DNA of 64,000 bases, taken from the NCBI GenBank assembly GCA_025642065.1, contig JAODUP010000487.1, positions 1-64,000 of the forward strand, in the 5' to 3' direction. This DNA comes from Paralvinella palmiformis (Eukaryota; Annelida; Polychaeta; Terebellida; Alvinellidae). The position numbers and the translations under genes are program-made. The notes under the pieces were generated by a model, which saw nothing but the letters and a program-made list of their open reading frames with translations, did not search any database and had not been told where the DNA came from. Shown piece after piece: positions 34,194-48,300 of the stretch; the stretch's first letter is position 1; each line of letters starts with the position of its first letter.

Positions 34194-37100
34194 CTGAAAT
34201 TACAATATTTGTTTCTGTCTATAATAATAATATTTAATATATACCACCAGGATTTAATAAAAGCTACTGTACAGCGTCACCCTTTAAACTCAGACAAAAT
34301 GCTATACTTGCCAACATTGTCTTGGTGCATGCTTTTAAATGTATGGCTACTGAACATTTATAAACATGTTGATATTTGTAGATGGTTTCTGGTCTATTCT
34401 GTTCAGGAACTAAATAAGGGTCCATAAATTTTGCTGATTCAGACCTGGGAGGGGCTAGGCCACACAGATCCATGACTGATATTAGTTATCCCAAAAAGTA
34501 ACCACACACCATAGTTAAACAAACTGTGCCAAAGTAGAAATTTGGCAAATTACTAAAAATGAAACAATTATCAGTGATTAATTTCAATATTTTGTGATAA
34601 ATTTAAAATCGCAACATACATGTCGCATTTCTTTCCTATAATTGTACACATGTCTTCTGTTTACAGTCTGTAGCTCGAAATAAATTAATAAAATGTCTTC
34701 TGTTTTCTTCTTAAAAACAGTAGAAAAATATAAATGGCAGATTTTTAGATGCCTGGCTGTGTTATTATTTGGCGAGTGAAATCAGCAGATCAATGAAACC
34801 CATTCCCTGTGTTTTCAGATATGATAGGAATGAGCTGTTATCATTAATAATTCACACAAAGAAAATATCCAAAAGTTAAACCAAAATGTGAACGCATTTG
34901 TTATCAAGATCTACATTAATCAGATGTTCAGTAGTGAACACGTATGTACTTCAATTTAACATCAATGAATGAGCATAGACTGTATACGAAACCAGTCAAC
35001 GTCCGAAGGCAAGTAGCAGTCTACTTCTTACGGGGGACGAGGATTGAAATGAAGTAGATTGTTCACACCAAAAAAGATCACCCGCCATAACTAGTAAGGT
35101 TGAGCCGACAGTAACTCTGAAGTTTCTAGACCAATTCATTTACTCTATGATTCAGTACAACTGTAGAGTTAATTATCTGAATGCATACATAAATATCAGG
35201 TAACTGTCATATTTTCAGCTTCACATACCTCGAGCAGATAGCACAGAAAGAAGTTAACAACAGCTAGTCCCACCATTACTGCACGGAATGCTTGGGATGG
35301 AAAGAGCTTCAGCTGAAAAATCAACACCGACACGTCCAATATTCGTTAGTTACACCTGCGATACTCATCTAGTATTACATTCTTACTTACCATTATAATT
35401 CAGTGTCATATTATGAGGGTACAGTATTACGGTAAGAGACCAAGCAAATGTAAATAAGTGATAACTGAAATTAATGATGATTAACAGTGTTCTGGGTGTT
35501 TGACTTAGTTTATATAATATTTACTTCCATTGGTTTCTTCTTCATTTGAGTGTGTGTGCGTGTGCATGCGTCATATGGAAAACAAGAAATTCTATAATAT
35601 GCATACTTTAATTCTGTAACACTGTTGCAGGGAATCTATCATGCAATGACCCATTAGTAAATAGTGTGTGTGTGTGAGTAATGTTATTGCTATATTGTTC
35701 ATTTTAATTGCCTGTATTAATATTACCTACCTCAAGAAATTCAGCAAAGCCTTCAATTGGATAGATGACAACCCAAACATTGAGCGCTACCAGTAGGATT
35801 ATGTTCACCAAGAAGTACACTGTATGTATAACAAAATGAACAGTAGCTAGAAGACAATATCTTATCTCATAATAGTTAATCTAGGATTAAGACACATTAA
35901 AAGTTTACAGTTATCACTAACTCTGTAATTAATTATGCTATCTAATTAGCAAATTTATAAAAAAAATAATAATAATTTATATAGCACCAAGTCAACTTGA
36001 GTTGCCATAAGACACTTTACATTAAAATTCTAGCTCACATAACACAGATGTGTTCTATACGTAAATACCTTGGCTGATAGGTGTAATAAATAGGATAATT
36101 CAAATGTGTACTTATTGTCATTAACTTTTTATATTTAGTATTTCATGAAGGTATGGTTAAAATAATCCATCAATTTCTGTCAATTGATTGGTCTACTATT
36201 AATTACTACCATCATCCACTCCACATTTGTCAACTTTTATTTACTGAAACTTGAGAGTGATAATTTTTGGTGTCTCGCTGAAAACATTTTAACATACCGT
36301 AGGTGTCCCAGCCATTAAGCCGATACTTTGTGTCAACATTTTGACATTTATTTTTCGAGGTCAGCTTAATGGCCAGTGCTATTTCAGTGCCAAGAAATTC
36401 AGTAATTCAGTGTGTTAGCAGCCGTCTAGACTCTATATCATTTATATGCAAACAAACATCAATTTAGATTTTGATCTAAACTCATGCAGTCATGGAGTGA
36501 AAATAGAAGTGAATCAAGTTGATGATAATGATTCATGGCTTTATGATGAAAATCAATAGTTAGATGTAGAATTATCTGATTTTTGTAAATCATGGACAAA
36601 TGTTGTTGGACTCGGTAGCGCATTTAACGACGGTATCTGTAACAAGAAAACTTGTACCCAAGACATCCCGTACCCAAGAGCATTGTATCTCATTCAGTTG
36701 GAGGCATAGACATACATCTCGTTTTCATAGCAGATAAAATAGTATAAGATTATTAAACACCAAAAAAATTCAGTTTAAATAAAAATATTTATTTCAGTCA
36801 TTTTATCATCGTTTCATAACACAAACTTATCTTCTAAAAACTACTTTTCAATGTTCCCATGGTTCACTTTCTGTTTCACCAGCATGATGTTCAATGTTTC
36901 TTTGCTAGTTCATGTGTTCAAAACGTTTGCTATCATCTAAAAATACTGCTGGATTTTTAGGTCGGCTTAATGGACAGTACTACCATAAATCGTGATATTT
37001 TAGGCCTAAAATATGACCTTGGATACGGTAAGTAGATGAGGACAGCAAAAATAACTTTGGGAGATGGCCGATATCTAATTAGTAGTTTGTTGTTATTAAA

Positions 37101-40100
37101 ACGATAACCAAATTGATCACAGCATACACAGACTTTCTTCGTTATACATAAAACATTCACACAACCATACAGCTAAGTAATAATGCTATATTTATCCTAT
37201 TTATAAATAAGATAAACTGCGATCGAATCCTCTGATAATTTTATGTTTTTGGTGGTTAGAGGCTTCTCACACCCCTTTAAACGAATGGCACTTTCAGATT
37301 TCTGTCAAATGTTAAAATGATGACTGGGCTGATTGTGCACATTTGTGGATATATCACTAATATACCACTAATGGCATTCTAACTGTCCAAAAATATTTCG
37401 TAGTTTTCTGCCATTTACAATTCACATGTGCACAAAATTCAGAATTCTCGAATAAGTGGTACTGTACTGTACAAAAGATGTCAAAACAACGTCATTTTCC
37501 ATTAAATTGTGTGTTTATATCACAGAACTGATTCAAATATACCAGAGAATTATTTTTGTTGATAGTTGACTAGGAAATGTAGACGTGACATAATATTACT
37601 ACTACTAATAATAATGTACATTTGCTAAAACACCCTTATTAGCAGTGACACAGCAATAAAATGTGTCTACAAAATAAGAAATCTGAACAATTAACATTAT
37701 TTATTAGTACAATCAACCTTCAATAGGTAAGTTTTCAGAATAGATATAAACTTGTTAAGAGAGATGCCACACTACTAATACCACTACCAGCTTTCTCCAT
37801 CAAGTTGGATGATCTGATCAAATGTTTGAGCATTTGTAATTATGCGAGCTGCACCATTCTGAATTCACTAACTACGACTAATGCTATAATCATATATTCC
37901 ATAAACAAAGAGTTACAACAGTCTATACGAGATGCATCAAAGCCATGCAGGGCTAGAATTTCACGATAATGTTCGAGAATAAACATTGATTCTCACAAAT
38001 CGATTCTGCGAGAATCAACTTGTATTCATGTCAGATTCCCTCTTTAAAAAATCCTGTAATTATATCTGTAAGTGTAAATATAACTATTTTCTGTGATGCT
38101 TACCTGAATGACCATGTTAATAATAAAGTAATTGTCACGAACAGCCATATGTGTCTCGGTATTGCGCAAATCTTTGCAGAATCGATTCATGCCAAAATTC
38201 TAGCCCTGCCACGAACCAGAGTAATAATAAGTGTTTGTCGTGTTAGGAATGCTTTTAGATGGTGGATGTTCTTAAGATGGTGGTCAAGGACAATTTCTAC
38301 ATACTAAGCAGTCGATCACAACACAATACACACAAATATCTGCATGAACGGATAAAAGCAGCCATGGCTGGCAATCTTTATGCGCACTACACATACCATT
38401 AGAATACAAAGATTTCCTGTACGGCGAGCCCTTCGAGAAGACAACAGCTAGAGTAACATACTGGAACACTGATATGGAGAACAAGGAAGTCATCTCATAA
38501 CAATAGTAACTGTCTTCTTCGTTCATCACATAAGCTTCAAACCTGTAACAGAATCAGTAAAACGTGCACAGTACATGTTTACGAACAAACACAGTACGTG
38601 TTTACCAACAAACACATTAAGTGTTTGCCAACAAACTCAGTACGTGTTTACCAACAAATGCAAGCAAAGATAATCAGGTGAAAAAATGCCTTAATTGGTG
38701 GGCGCAGTATCGTTTTTTGGAAACTGACAAACATTATTGTTTAAGAATGTAAACGACCAATGACAGGTCAAGATTAGAAATTAGCACGTTCAAAATATGA
38801 CATCCGTGCCATGCTGCCACGGGATGTCATCTCTAGTAAATGTTGTATGCCTGTATACTCTTGATTAATGAGCAGTTGATTTTAATTAAAGCCAGGTAGC
38901 AAAGATAGGCTGAACTTTCTTTAAAAAGTATATATTTACCTTAAATTACAAATGTTGTATAGTTTATATTTTCTCAGTATCTAACCCGTGATGATCTGAT
39001 TATGATCTGGATATACTCACCATGGTTGTGATAACACTAGGATCCACGTTAATGCCTGGAATGCAGTGATCAGGATGATTTGCAGTACAATTGATGTTAT
39101 GGGTGTGATGGTTATCAAGCTGATGGGAGGTGGATCTCGTGAAAGCGTTGGATAGGCTCCTGTATAGCCAACTGTAATGAGGAAATGGTTAAACTAGACC
39201 TAAAATACTTAACGAATACTACACAAATGTACACACACACATCAAGAGTATCAGCTTATTTTAACAAAGCTGCAGGCGATGAGAAATAAGATCAACACAC
39301 CTGGAGCTGATGACAATCAAAGTTTCACAAAAGAGATAACAACGCAGTAGACATTAATAACAGATAGTGTGCTGAATAGCTGTCTATTTGAAATAAGTAC
39401 ATTTGTTTATCTTATGTAAATGCTTGTTCCAGGTTATATATTCTCATAATTAATAAATACCATGAGATATAGGGAGATAGTGTGCTTCTGTTATGGGAAC
39501 TGAATATCCTTTTGCAATCCTTTAAAATATATTAACTGCCCCATTATAATTATTTGAATAGTAATCTAATTAATGTCATTAATTCTAGTATCTGATATTG
39601 AATTTATTTTATTTTAAATTCACTGTTCTCTTGTTATATAAACATAAATCTTACTGTACCATCTTACCAAGATGCTTCTTAACCAAGATACACATTCAAC
39701 ATTCTGACATAAATGAAACATTTAAAGGGACAGTCCACCCTCAGAAAATATTTTTTAAATATGTAATGCTTAGAAGTTTAACCAAATATTCCATAATAAT
39801 AATCACGAAATATACCTGATATTATATAGATAGATATAGGGAAATAATCCAAATTACTGGAGGGCTGCCCGGAAGCCAGATTCGAAGGCGGGAAGGAAAA
39901 CTGAAATGCTCTGACGTCACACGGGTGCTCTCTAGACTGACGCGGAATATAGTTTCTCTTGAGCATTAATTTCTGAGCCATTTTGAATCATCTTCCCCTT
40001 GTCAGGTTCCTTCTGGCTCAAACTGATATGGTTCTATGTCATTCATGACGTAATTTTAACAAGATAATGCTGTTTAGTCATTGCTCACACTTGTTTACAT

Positions 40101-43100
40101 GCTTTTGTACGATTAATCAGCACTTTGAACTGGATTATTTAATATGTGGGTGATCGTTTACACATTTTGACATCATTATGATATTTGTGAGTATAGCTGT
40201 ATTAGATCTCAAAATATGAAATGAATGTGGTCTACCCCTTCAAGTGTGATTTAAAAAAAATATTTTTAAATAGCTAATTTACATCCACTATATTTACTCC
40301 TTCATAAGGATTATATTTACAGTCATTTCAAAGAAAATTCCATCAAATCTACATAAAAGGAGAGTAACAAACCGTCATTTTTCATGGACAAAGAACTGTT
40401 GCCAAAAAATTGCTCATTTCATCATATTGAATTATTAACAAAATTTGCCATAAGAACTTTTACACACACACAGAGAGAGACAGAGAGAGAGAGACAGACA
40501 GACAGACACACACACACACACACACACATATACAGACACACATACAGAGAGAGAGAGAGAGACAGACACACACACACAGAAAGAGAGACAGACAGACACA
40601 CACACACACAGACAGACACACACACAATAATTCTTACATGTTGCAGCAAGACTAGTGATAATGAAGAGATCAATATACAGGAAGGCAAAGTCAGTCAAAT
40701 TGGCTCCAATCTGAAAGGGAAAAAAAAAATATATAAATAATTTTGTCATGTACAAGATACGAGAGACAGAGAGAGAAGCACACATGTTAAACCTAGATAA
40801 CCTAGACAAGTCGCTAGTCATATGACGTGTGATATGACAAGAGTAGACACAGTTGTTTAATCCCGTACTTCAATGTCTGTGATAGCATCAGTCAACCTGT
40901 TTGCATTATCCTGTAACTAGGGGAAGCTATCAGGTTCAGATCAAATAGCTCATCCTTTCTTATAATCACATTTCAGATATGATCAGGTGAATACTGAAAT
41001 CTACCCAGCCACACACTTGGCAATTTGGCTTGAAGGCCGAGAGTCAGAGTAGAAAAACCATTTAGGTTGGTCAAAATATGTTTCAATGGCATGATTCTGC
41101 TTGTACCTACTACTGTGATTCGGAGATCTCTACTGGACTAGAAGGTATCTCGTCACTGCTCTAAACTGATATGAGACTAATTACTCATTCATGTTCAGAC
41201 TCTTCATACGCAACTGATAAAAGCGTAATTATACTCTGTAACTGTATACTCACTCCTCTCTTGTGACGTTCACTGGTAAGTTCAGTTTGTGTAATTGGTA
41301 ACTTGATTTGTCATAATGTTAATCATAAATATTTATATATTACAGACAACAACTAAGGACTCTATTTTATGCTGGTGCTAAAATATGTACATCAACATTC
41401 TGCTGGATAACTTAACATCAGATATGTTTAAGACCAGTGTGTAGCTTACAATAAGTAGACAAGTAATACATAGGGATAGCCATGCACAGTTCAACAGCAA
41501 ATACCTGCTTTCTATCAGAAATAATATATCACTTACAGCCAGAAGCTTATAGATCAATCATATAATAAAAAAACGTTACAAGAAATATCTATTTTATAAT
41601 TATTTCATTGGGAAGTTTTTGCATTATTGGCACATACTAAAGTAATTATGGATGAGCTGACAGTATATATAATTACCGTATTTTAATACCCATCATCTAT
41701 ATAATGTAAACACATTAAATTATTCAGTCAGACAAAACTTACCCAATATAACATACAAACAGAGACAAACTGGGTTAAACTATATGCTGCCATGTATTTG
41801 AACACACCAAATGATGTTACCAGAGCTGCACGTCCTTCCCTGAAAAATGCAACAGGAGAGACACATGCACTTGATAAAGGTTTTCTATAACCGAAACTAG
41901 TCGTGCTATTTTGGGCTAAGTGAAAATACTATTATTTCTGCTATTGTCGGAGGTATTAGAATTAATATCATATTATATATTATATGTACTAATATATATG
42001 CTTTATTTCCAATTATAGCTGCATTATATATGTACTAATTAAGGTGGTGGTCGTTTGGTCATAATTCTGTACGAATGATAAACAACATGAAAACCTGAGC
42101 CCACGCCTTTATTATATGTAACAAAACACACAGGCCCGTTTTATTCCAGTTGTCATTTTCTGATTGCAATTAAGAAAATGGTTTTAATCATTGTTGCTTC
42201 ATCAAGACTATCAGCTGTCGAGATGTCACTAATCTGATGTCTCTACAAACCTGATAGTGGTTGGCACACAGCTGATATCTGGTGTTTTAGATGTGAACGG
42301 TGAAGCGACGGAAGCCTCAGCTTCAGACAGCGAGATGCCTGTATGTGCTGTCTTTAGTGCCCCACAGTCATTGGCCCCATCACCACACATACCAACATAA
42401 TATCTGTAAATAAAAAATTAATTACCTTTCAAACAAACTTTTAATTATACGACACAGCGAAACTAAGGATGGAGTGATCTATCATTAATCTTTTTTGGCT
42501 GATTAGTTGGCCTAATATGGCTTGACATTTTAACAGAACTTGAAAATTACCATGTCCAGATGCCCAAGACTACCCAAAATATAGTCTGCGCAACAGTTTT
42601 ACAGGTAAAAAGCCCACCAGGCAACTCAAGTCTTTTGGTAATAATTATATTGTTTGTCAGTGTTTATCTCTCCCAAAAATGTGCATTTCATAATGATGAA
42701 TGTTTGATCCATTAATTAAATGTTGGTGGTGGAGCCATGATGATCAAACATAACACTAGCTGGTATGAATTTGTTACATTACAAAACCATGCCAGATACA
42801 AGTAAACAAAAAGGAAGCCATTTTATAAAAATATTATGATGAGCGAAAGCAGGAAAAGGGCAAAATTTAATGACAAGGAGTACGACAAAAAAGAAAACAA
42901 CTATTTCAACAGAGATGGAGGTAGGAATTCAGTTCGCTGAAGTATGATCCTGAGAATCACTTGCTAAGCATATACCCATTTCCACAATCCCTCAGATCCG
43001 ACGAGGTCTTCATTGGATTCAGTAATTTCTGAAAGATCATGACTGATTGAATTGTTTGTTTAACACAATCTTTGGTCTGGTGAAGACTGCAAAACCCTTT

Positions 43101-45322
43101 AGTCTGTCGGAATATTATCATTCATATCATGTCATATGATAACCTATTAAACAGCCTTTTCAGTAGGAAATGGAGTAGATGACCCCTTATAAAAAAAAGG
43201 CAGCAGCTCACCTGTGGTGGCCTGTAAAAAACCACAATGTCATTGCCACAACATTGCTGGAGGGAAGTATAAATGCATGGGGGGGATTGTGAAGGGCTGG
43301 CCTTGGTCTAGTGGTAGTCACACACTAAGACAGTAGTGGCCCTTCTTCATTGGAAGGGGGGTTTAGGGACTCTCTCACAAAAAGTTGGGGAAAATGGAGT
43401 ATCTGGTGCATTCTAGGCAGGAGATGAGGGACCGTAAAATAAAAGACATACAGTTGCGGATGTTGGCAACTATTGAAAAGGCTGATTAAGCTGACGTTTA
43501 ATAAGGCATGTTCACTTCCATAAATTACAAAAGTAAAGTAAACATTTCAGTTATCAGAATTACATGTCCAGTTTAATATCTCCCATTATAAGTTCAAATC
43601 CCTATATACCTAAGCAATTATCTAGAATATTAATATGCTAGATCTAGATCCCCAAAACAATGAGACTAGGACTTGTGCTTATCAAAGTATCTAGGCAACC
43701 AAATTATTTCATCAGACAACCAGATTTAGACAAATATGGAAAGCCGAGTGGTCAACCATATTTTGAAAATTTTGTTTTAAATACGCTGGGCTGTAACCAA
43801 CAGCTCACATTTTCATTATTTATGAATGTCTGTCCTAATCTGCAAAATAAAAAATGCACCCTTTAGCTAATTGTGCACCAGCCTTTTGGTAGCAACATTC
43901 CAGACAACTGTTGCCATTTGAACATTTGATATGGGAATGTTCAGCTGAATAAATCAGTCACATTTAAATGTGAAAATAGATGTTTATAATGGCGACTAAT
44001 GAAAGAATGATTGTCATTGGCTTATTGCCTCAGCAGTACATGTACTGGAAAGAAAAGAACATGGGAGTGTCCTTTCAATGTCAACAATATTCCATGTGTT
44101 GAGTAATGCCAATTTAGATTCCAAGCTTACTATCCAATGGTAGATATTTTAGATAAATTGATACATGACATGGAAAGGTATAATATTATTAGTGAGTAAT
44201 TCAGCCTCTTTGAATAATATTTTTAGTCTTCTTTTAATTTGACACTATTTTTTTCCTTAATTTGACACTTGATCCCTGGTTCATTTATTGATTTGTCCAT
44301 GTTTGCATGATTTAATGAAACTGGACATCTCATAGTAGGTGTAATATGCCCCAAGATGAAAAACGGAAAAGTATTTTTTTGCAATTTGTAAATGCAGAAT
44401 GACATATAATCTGTAAGATTTTAATAAATACAATTTTACTGTTAAAAATAGGGATATTATCCATACTACACAACACAGTGTCATACACCGTTATAAATTG
44501 ATGAATATCAAAACCAACTGTCAAACTAATTCACATCTACGTTTACCAAGCAAGGTTGAAAAACTTCCAGAATATTATTTACGCAACAAATCTTATTTGC
44601 TATTAAAGGAAAATTTGCCTCTTTAGCAACATTTTTTCAGCCAAATTTGGTACTAGAGAGAGCCCATATATGGTATAATGTATGTTGAATGTGTGGACAG
44701 TGGTCTAGGACGTGGACAGATAGATACTTGACGTGCCGATATCAAAATATTGCTGAAAAACATATTTCAGTAACACTTCAAGCACATTTCTTGGAGACTC
44801 TTTCTGAAGTGCAATACAATCAAAGAGAAAATTAAAACAAGAGCGTACTCTTAACCTGTTATGGGAAATAGTTATCCGAAAATGAACATTAAAAATCAAA
44901 CATAAATAAGAGGATGAGAGTAGTTTTACTGTAGAGATGACAGGATAAGAAGCGCACTACATATATTCTTACTTTCTGGCAAAGAAATAAATACAAAATG
45001 AGATACGGAGCAAATCAAGAAATAGAACAGAAATAACGTAACTCACCCTAATTCCTGTAGCACTTCCACCAACTGTTGTTTCTGTTCTGGTGAGAAACGT
45101 GCAAAGACTGTTCCTCTTACTACAAGCTGAAATATAAATTATGGCAAGTTTAAAATATGACAAGGTATACATGCTAATGTACTGTGTTATTTTGGGAAGT
45201 ACACATGGATGTGCTTTTCTGGATAATTTATTGCCAAAGGAGAAAAGTAGCTATTGTATACAATAGTCTAAGTGTGAGTAAATATGAGTGTGACACACAT
45301 AGATAGATAGATAGATAAATAA

Positions 45323-45360
<38 letters not shown>

Positions 45361-48300
45361 TGAGAGAGAGCACATATAAATACCTTGATATGACAAGCTA
45401 AAAGTTCCTATTGTCTTTATAACATACAAAAAAAACCTATTATTTTCTTTTCTTCTAATTTTCAGTTTAAAAAACTCAATTTCATCACTATAAACTTTTA
45501 ATACTATTAATTCCTTATTTTTCAACCCAATCTGTTATGAAAACTTCAGGAAGGTCATAATTCAACAAGTTAATCCCGTTAATCATAATAATTTCATAGA
45601 TTGACACTAATCTGTTACCTTGTGTAATAGCTCTGGAAAGTACTGTCTGATGTACATCCAAGATCTGCCAGTGATTGCAAAATGTATCAAAGGGTTTATA
45701 TCTATGTGCAGATTAACACGATCCTGAAAAAGAGATGGAAATAATGTGAACAGCAGTAAATAAAACTGAAATGATCATTTACAGATAAATAACAGCTGGT
45801 CAGTGTGTTTTACTGGAAAGGTTTTTCAGGATTTCAAAAATCAAATTCCCCGTATATACCCACCCTGTCTTATTTAAGAAATTTCCCTGTGTACTGGTGC
45901 AAAAATTGCAAGTTGAATGAATTTTTTTAGTAACGCGGCTTGTATCCAGCCCACATGCTATAAATTCGGAACAATGGCATAAAATTTCCCTGTGTTTTCC
46001 CTGTATGTTTCCAAATTTGTAAATTACCTGCAGTGAAATATTTCAACTAATTTTCACCATTTTCCCTGTACTGTGGATACCCGGAAAAGACTACTCTAAT
46101 GTGGATGAACCCTGGACTTTTCATCCTAGAAACTATCCACTTCAGGAGACATCACCATCGGGATTGTACTAACCTGAAGACGTTTTGTCATGATCTCTTT
46201 CACATTAGTATCTACTTCTTCAGCATAATTCCACTTGATGCAGGCATCTTGAGATTCACTAGGGGGTATTGTTTGTACGAGAATGGTCTTGTCACGTGGT
46301 TCGACCATGTGACAGTCTCTGGCCACACTGAGAGCGGTGAGCATGTTATCCCCTAATGGACGCAATACAGTAAAAATTATTAATGTACAGTGTAAATAAA
46401 CAGCAACATCTACGCAAATTATAGGCATACGCATAGAAAAACACCGAACACAATAATTTCATATTATAACAGGTGATATTAGTAATGGTTTGTCTTACCC
46501 GTTACCATGATGGTCCTAATGTTAGCATCTTTTAGTTGTCGTATGACTGGTGTTGTGCGTGCCTTAAGTCTGTTCTCCATCACAAGCAGTCCAAGAAAAA
46601 TTAGATCTCTTTCTAGTTGCTCCCTAGAGGTCATAGAATATAGTTATATGATGAAAATATGCCGAATATAATAAAATATGCCGAATACAATAAAATATGA
46701 CAAATACAATAAAATGTGACAAATACAATTAAAACAATCTTTTAAACATAAATACCATACTGACGTGTTACCTTACTATTCTCTTATATTCCACGTTTCT
46801 AACAGCATAAAATTGTATTAAATATTCCCTCACATTTGGAATGTACTGGTCCACAGTGAATGACAAACATAATGAAAGCTAGCTAATAATTTGTATTCTT
46901 GTTCAAAATGATCTGAAAGCATATTAGTAGTAAAAAAGAATCATGACTCTCTTCCAATTTACCGTTGCGCCCTTTGAACTTTGACGTAATTCAGTTTTTT
47001 CAACGGTCTCCATGCCAGCGCCAACACCCGGTATCCGTGTATTGTATACTTCATTAACACTTCATGAAAGTTACTAGGAACTGTATGGAAGAAGACAACA
47101 TTACAAATAAGAACTGGAAACATGTCAAATGACATCGCATGTAACAACAGGAGGTAGTATCATAATTCTGAATATCCAGCTTAATACTAATTCTGGGAAA
47201 GTTCATCCTAGCCCAATGTTGTCCAGTTTACAAAATAGTTTTTACGAAGGAGCCAAACTATGACATCTATAAACTGTATAAAATGACTGATCACATGTTC
47301 AGGTTTTATTCTGACCAGAGTTGAAGCAATTACACGACCAAAGTAATTCAGTATGATCACTATTATGATTAAATAAATAATGACTGCAACTGACTATGAT
47401 TGTGATTACATTGTAAAACAATTATGATTACAATGTACGAGTACATAAGTTGTGCCTGGAAATGGTGATTTTGATGAACTGAGATCGTATTATCTATTAC
47501 AATCAACTACAGTTATAGACAATATTATTTCAACTCTCATCCCAACACCTTTTTATCAACAAATTAAATCATCCGTTTAGGGGACAGCTAAAATAAAACA
47601 GGCCTGCATACTTAATTGACCCTCTCCTCTTTTTTTGATGAATGCACATCAAATATTTTCTGTTAAAATATGTCTTTAACCTAAATTACCAAACTGGAAT
47701 TATTCTGACTCACCAAAAAGCATAAAAATTAACATTATGATAGAAAAATAGTTTTCAGAACAGTAAAAGTAAAAAGTGTATGAATCAAATACGACTGAAC
47801 AGAAAATATGTTAACTAGCGTATATACTCGTGTATAGGCCGCACTTTTGATACCACAAAAATTGCCGTCAAAAGTGGGTGCATCTTATACATGGGTCAGA
47901 CTAAAAGGGAAGGTAATATTTGGCATAATTTGGGGGAAATACAATAATATTGTTTTACAACATTAAGAATGAATATCTGAACAAAAACCAACTTAACTAG
48001 GTGTGTTTTCACTGTTGTCTTTCGAAGCCAAATTTAATCGTGATAACCGCCAGTGAGTAGCGTGGTGTCAGCCTGTTGTCAAGTAATAATTTATGGGTAA
48101 TGTAGTCAGTGTCACAGTGTCGCTGGTACCAAGGCTGTGTGGGAACGGCCAGTACATGATTTATTATCTAGAGGTGTCAAATGATCCGGATCACAACTAA
48201 TCTGTTTGATGCAGATGGATCCAGAAAGCACAGGAATCCAATAAAGTATGACAATCTGATCCTACAAAAGGTGTAGGTCCAAATCGGTTGCTATCCAAAA

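Noticed and set aside
40422..40821. Frames of repeated CVCVCVCLS type
   Set aside because: Translation of the CA/GA microsatellite; only the 73-base ATPase exon within it is real.
43660..43866. 68-residue frame with some coding-like look
   Set aside because: Lies in an ATPase intron on the opposite strand, with no splice or domain support.
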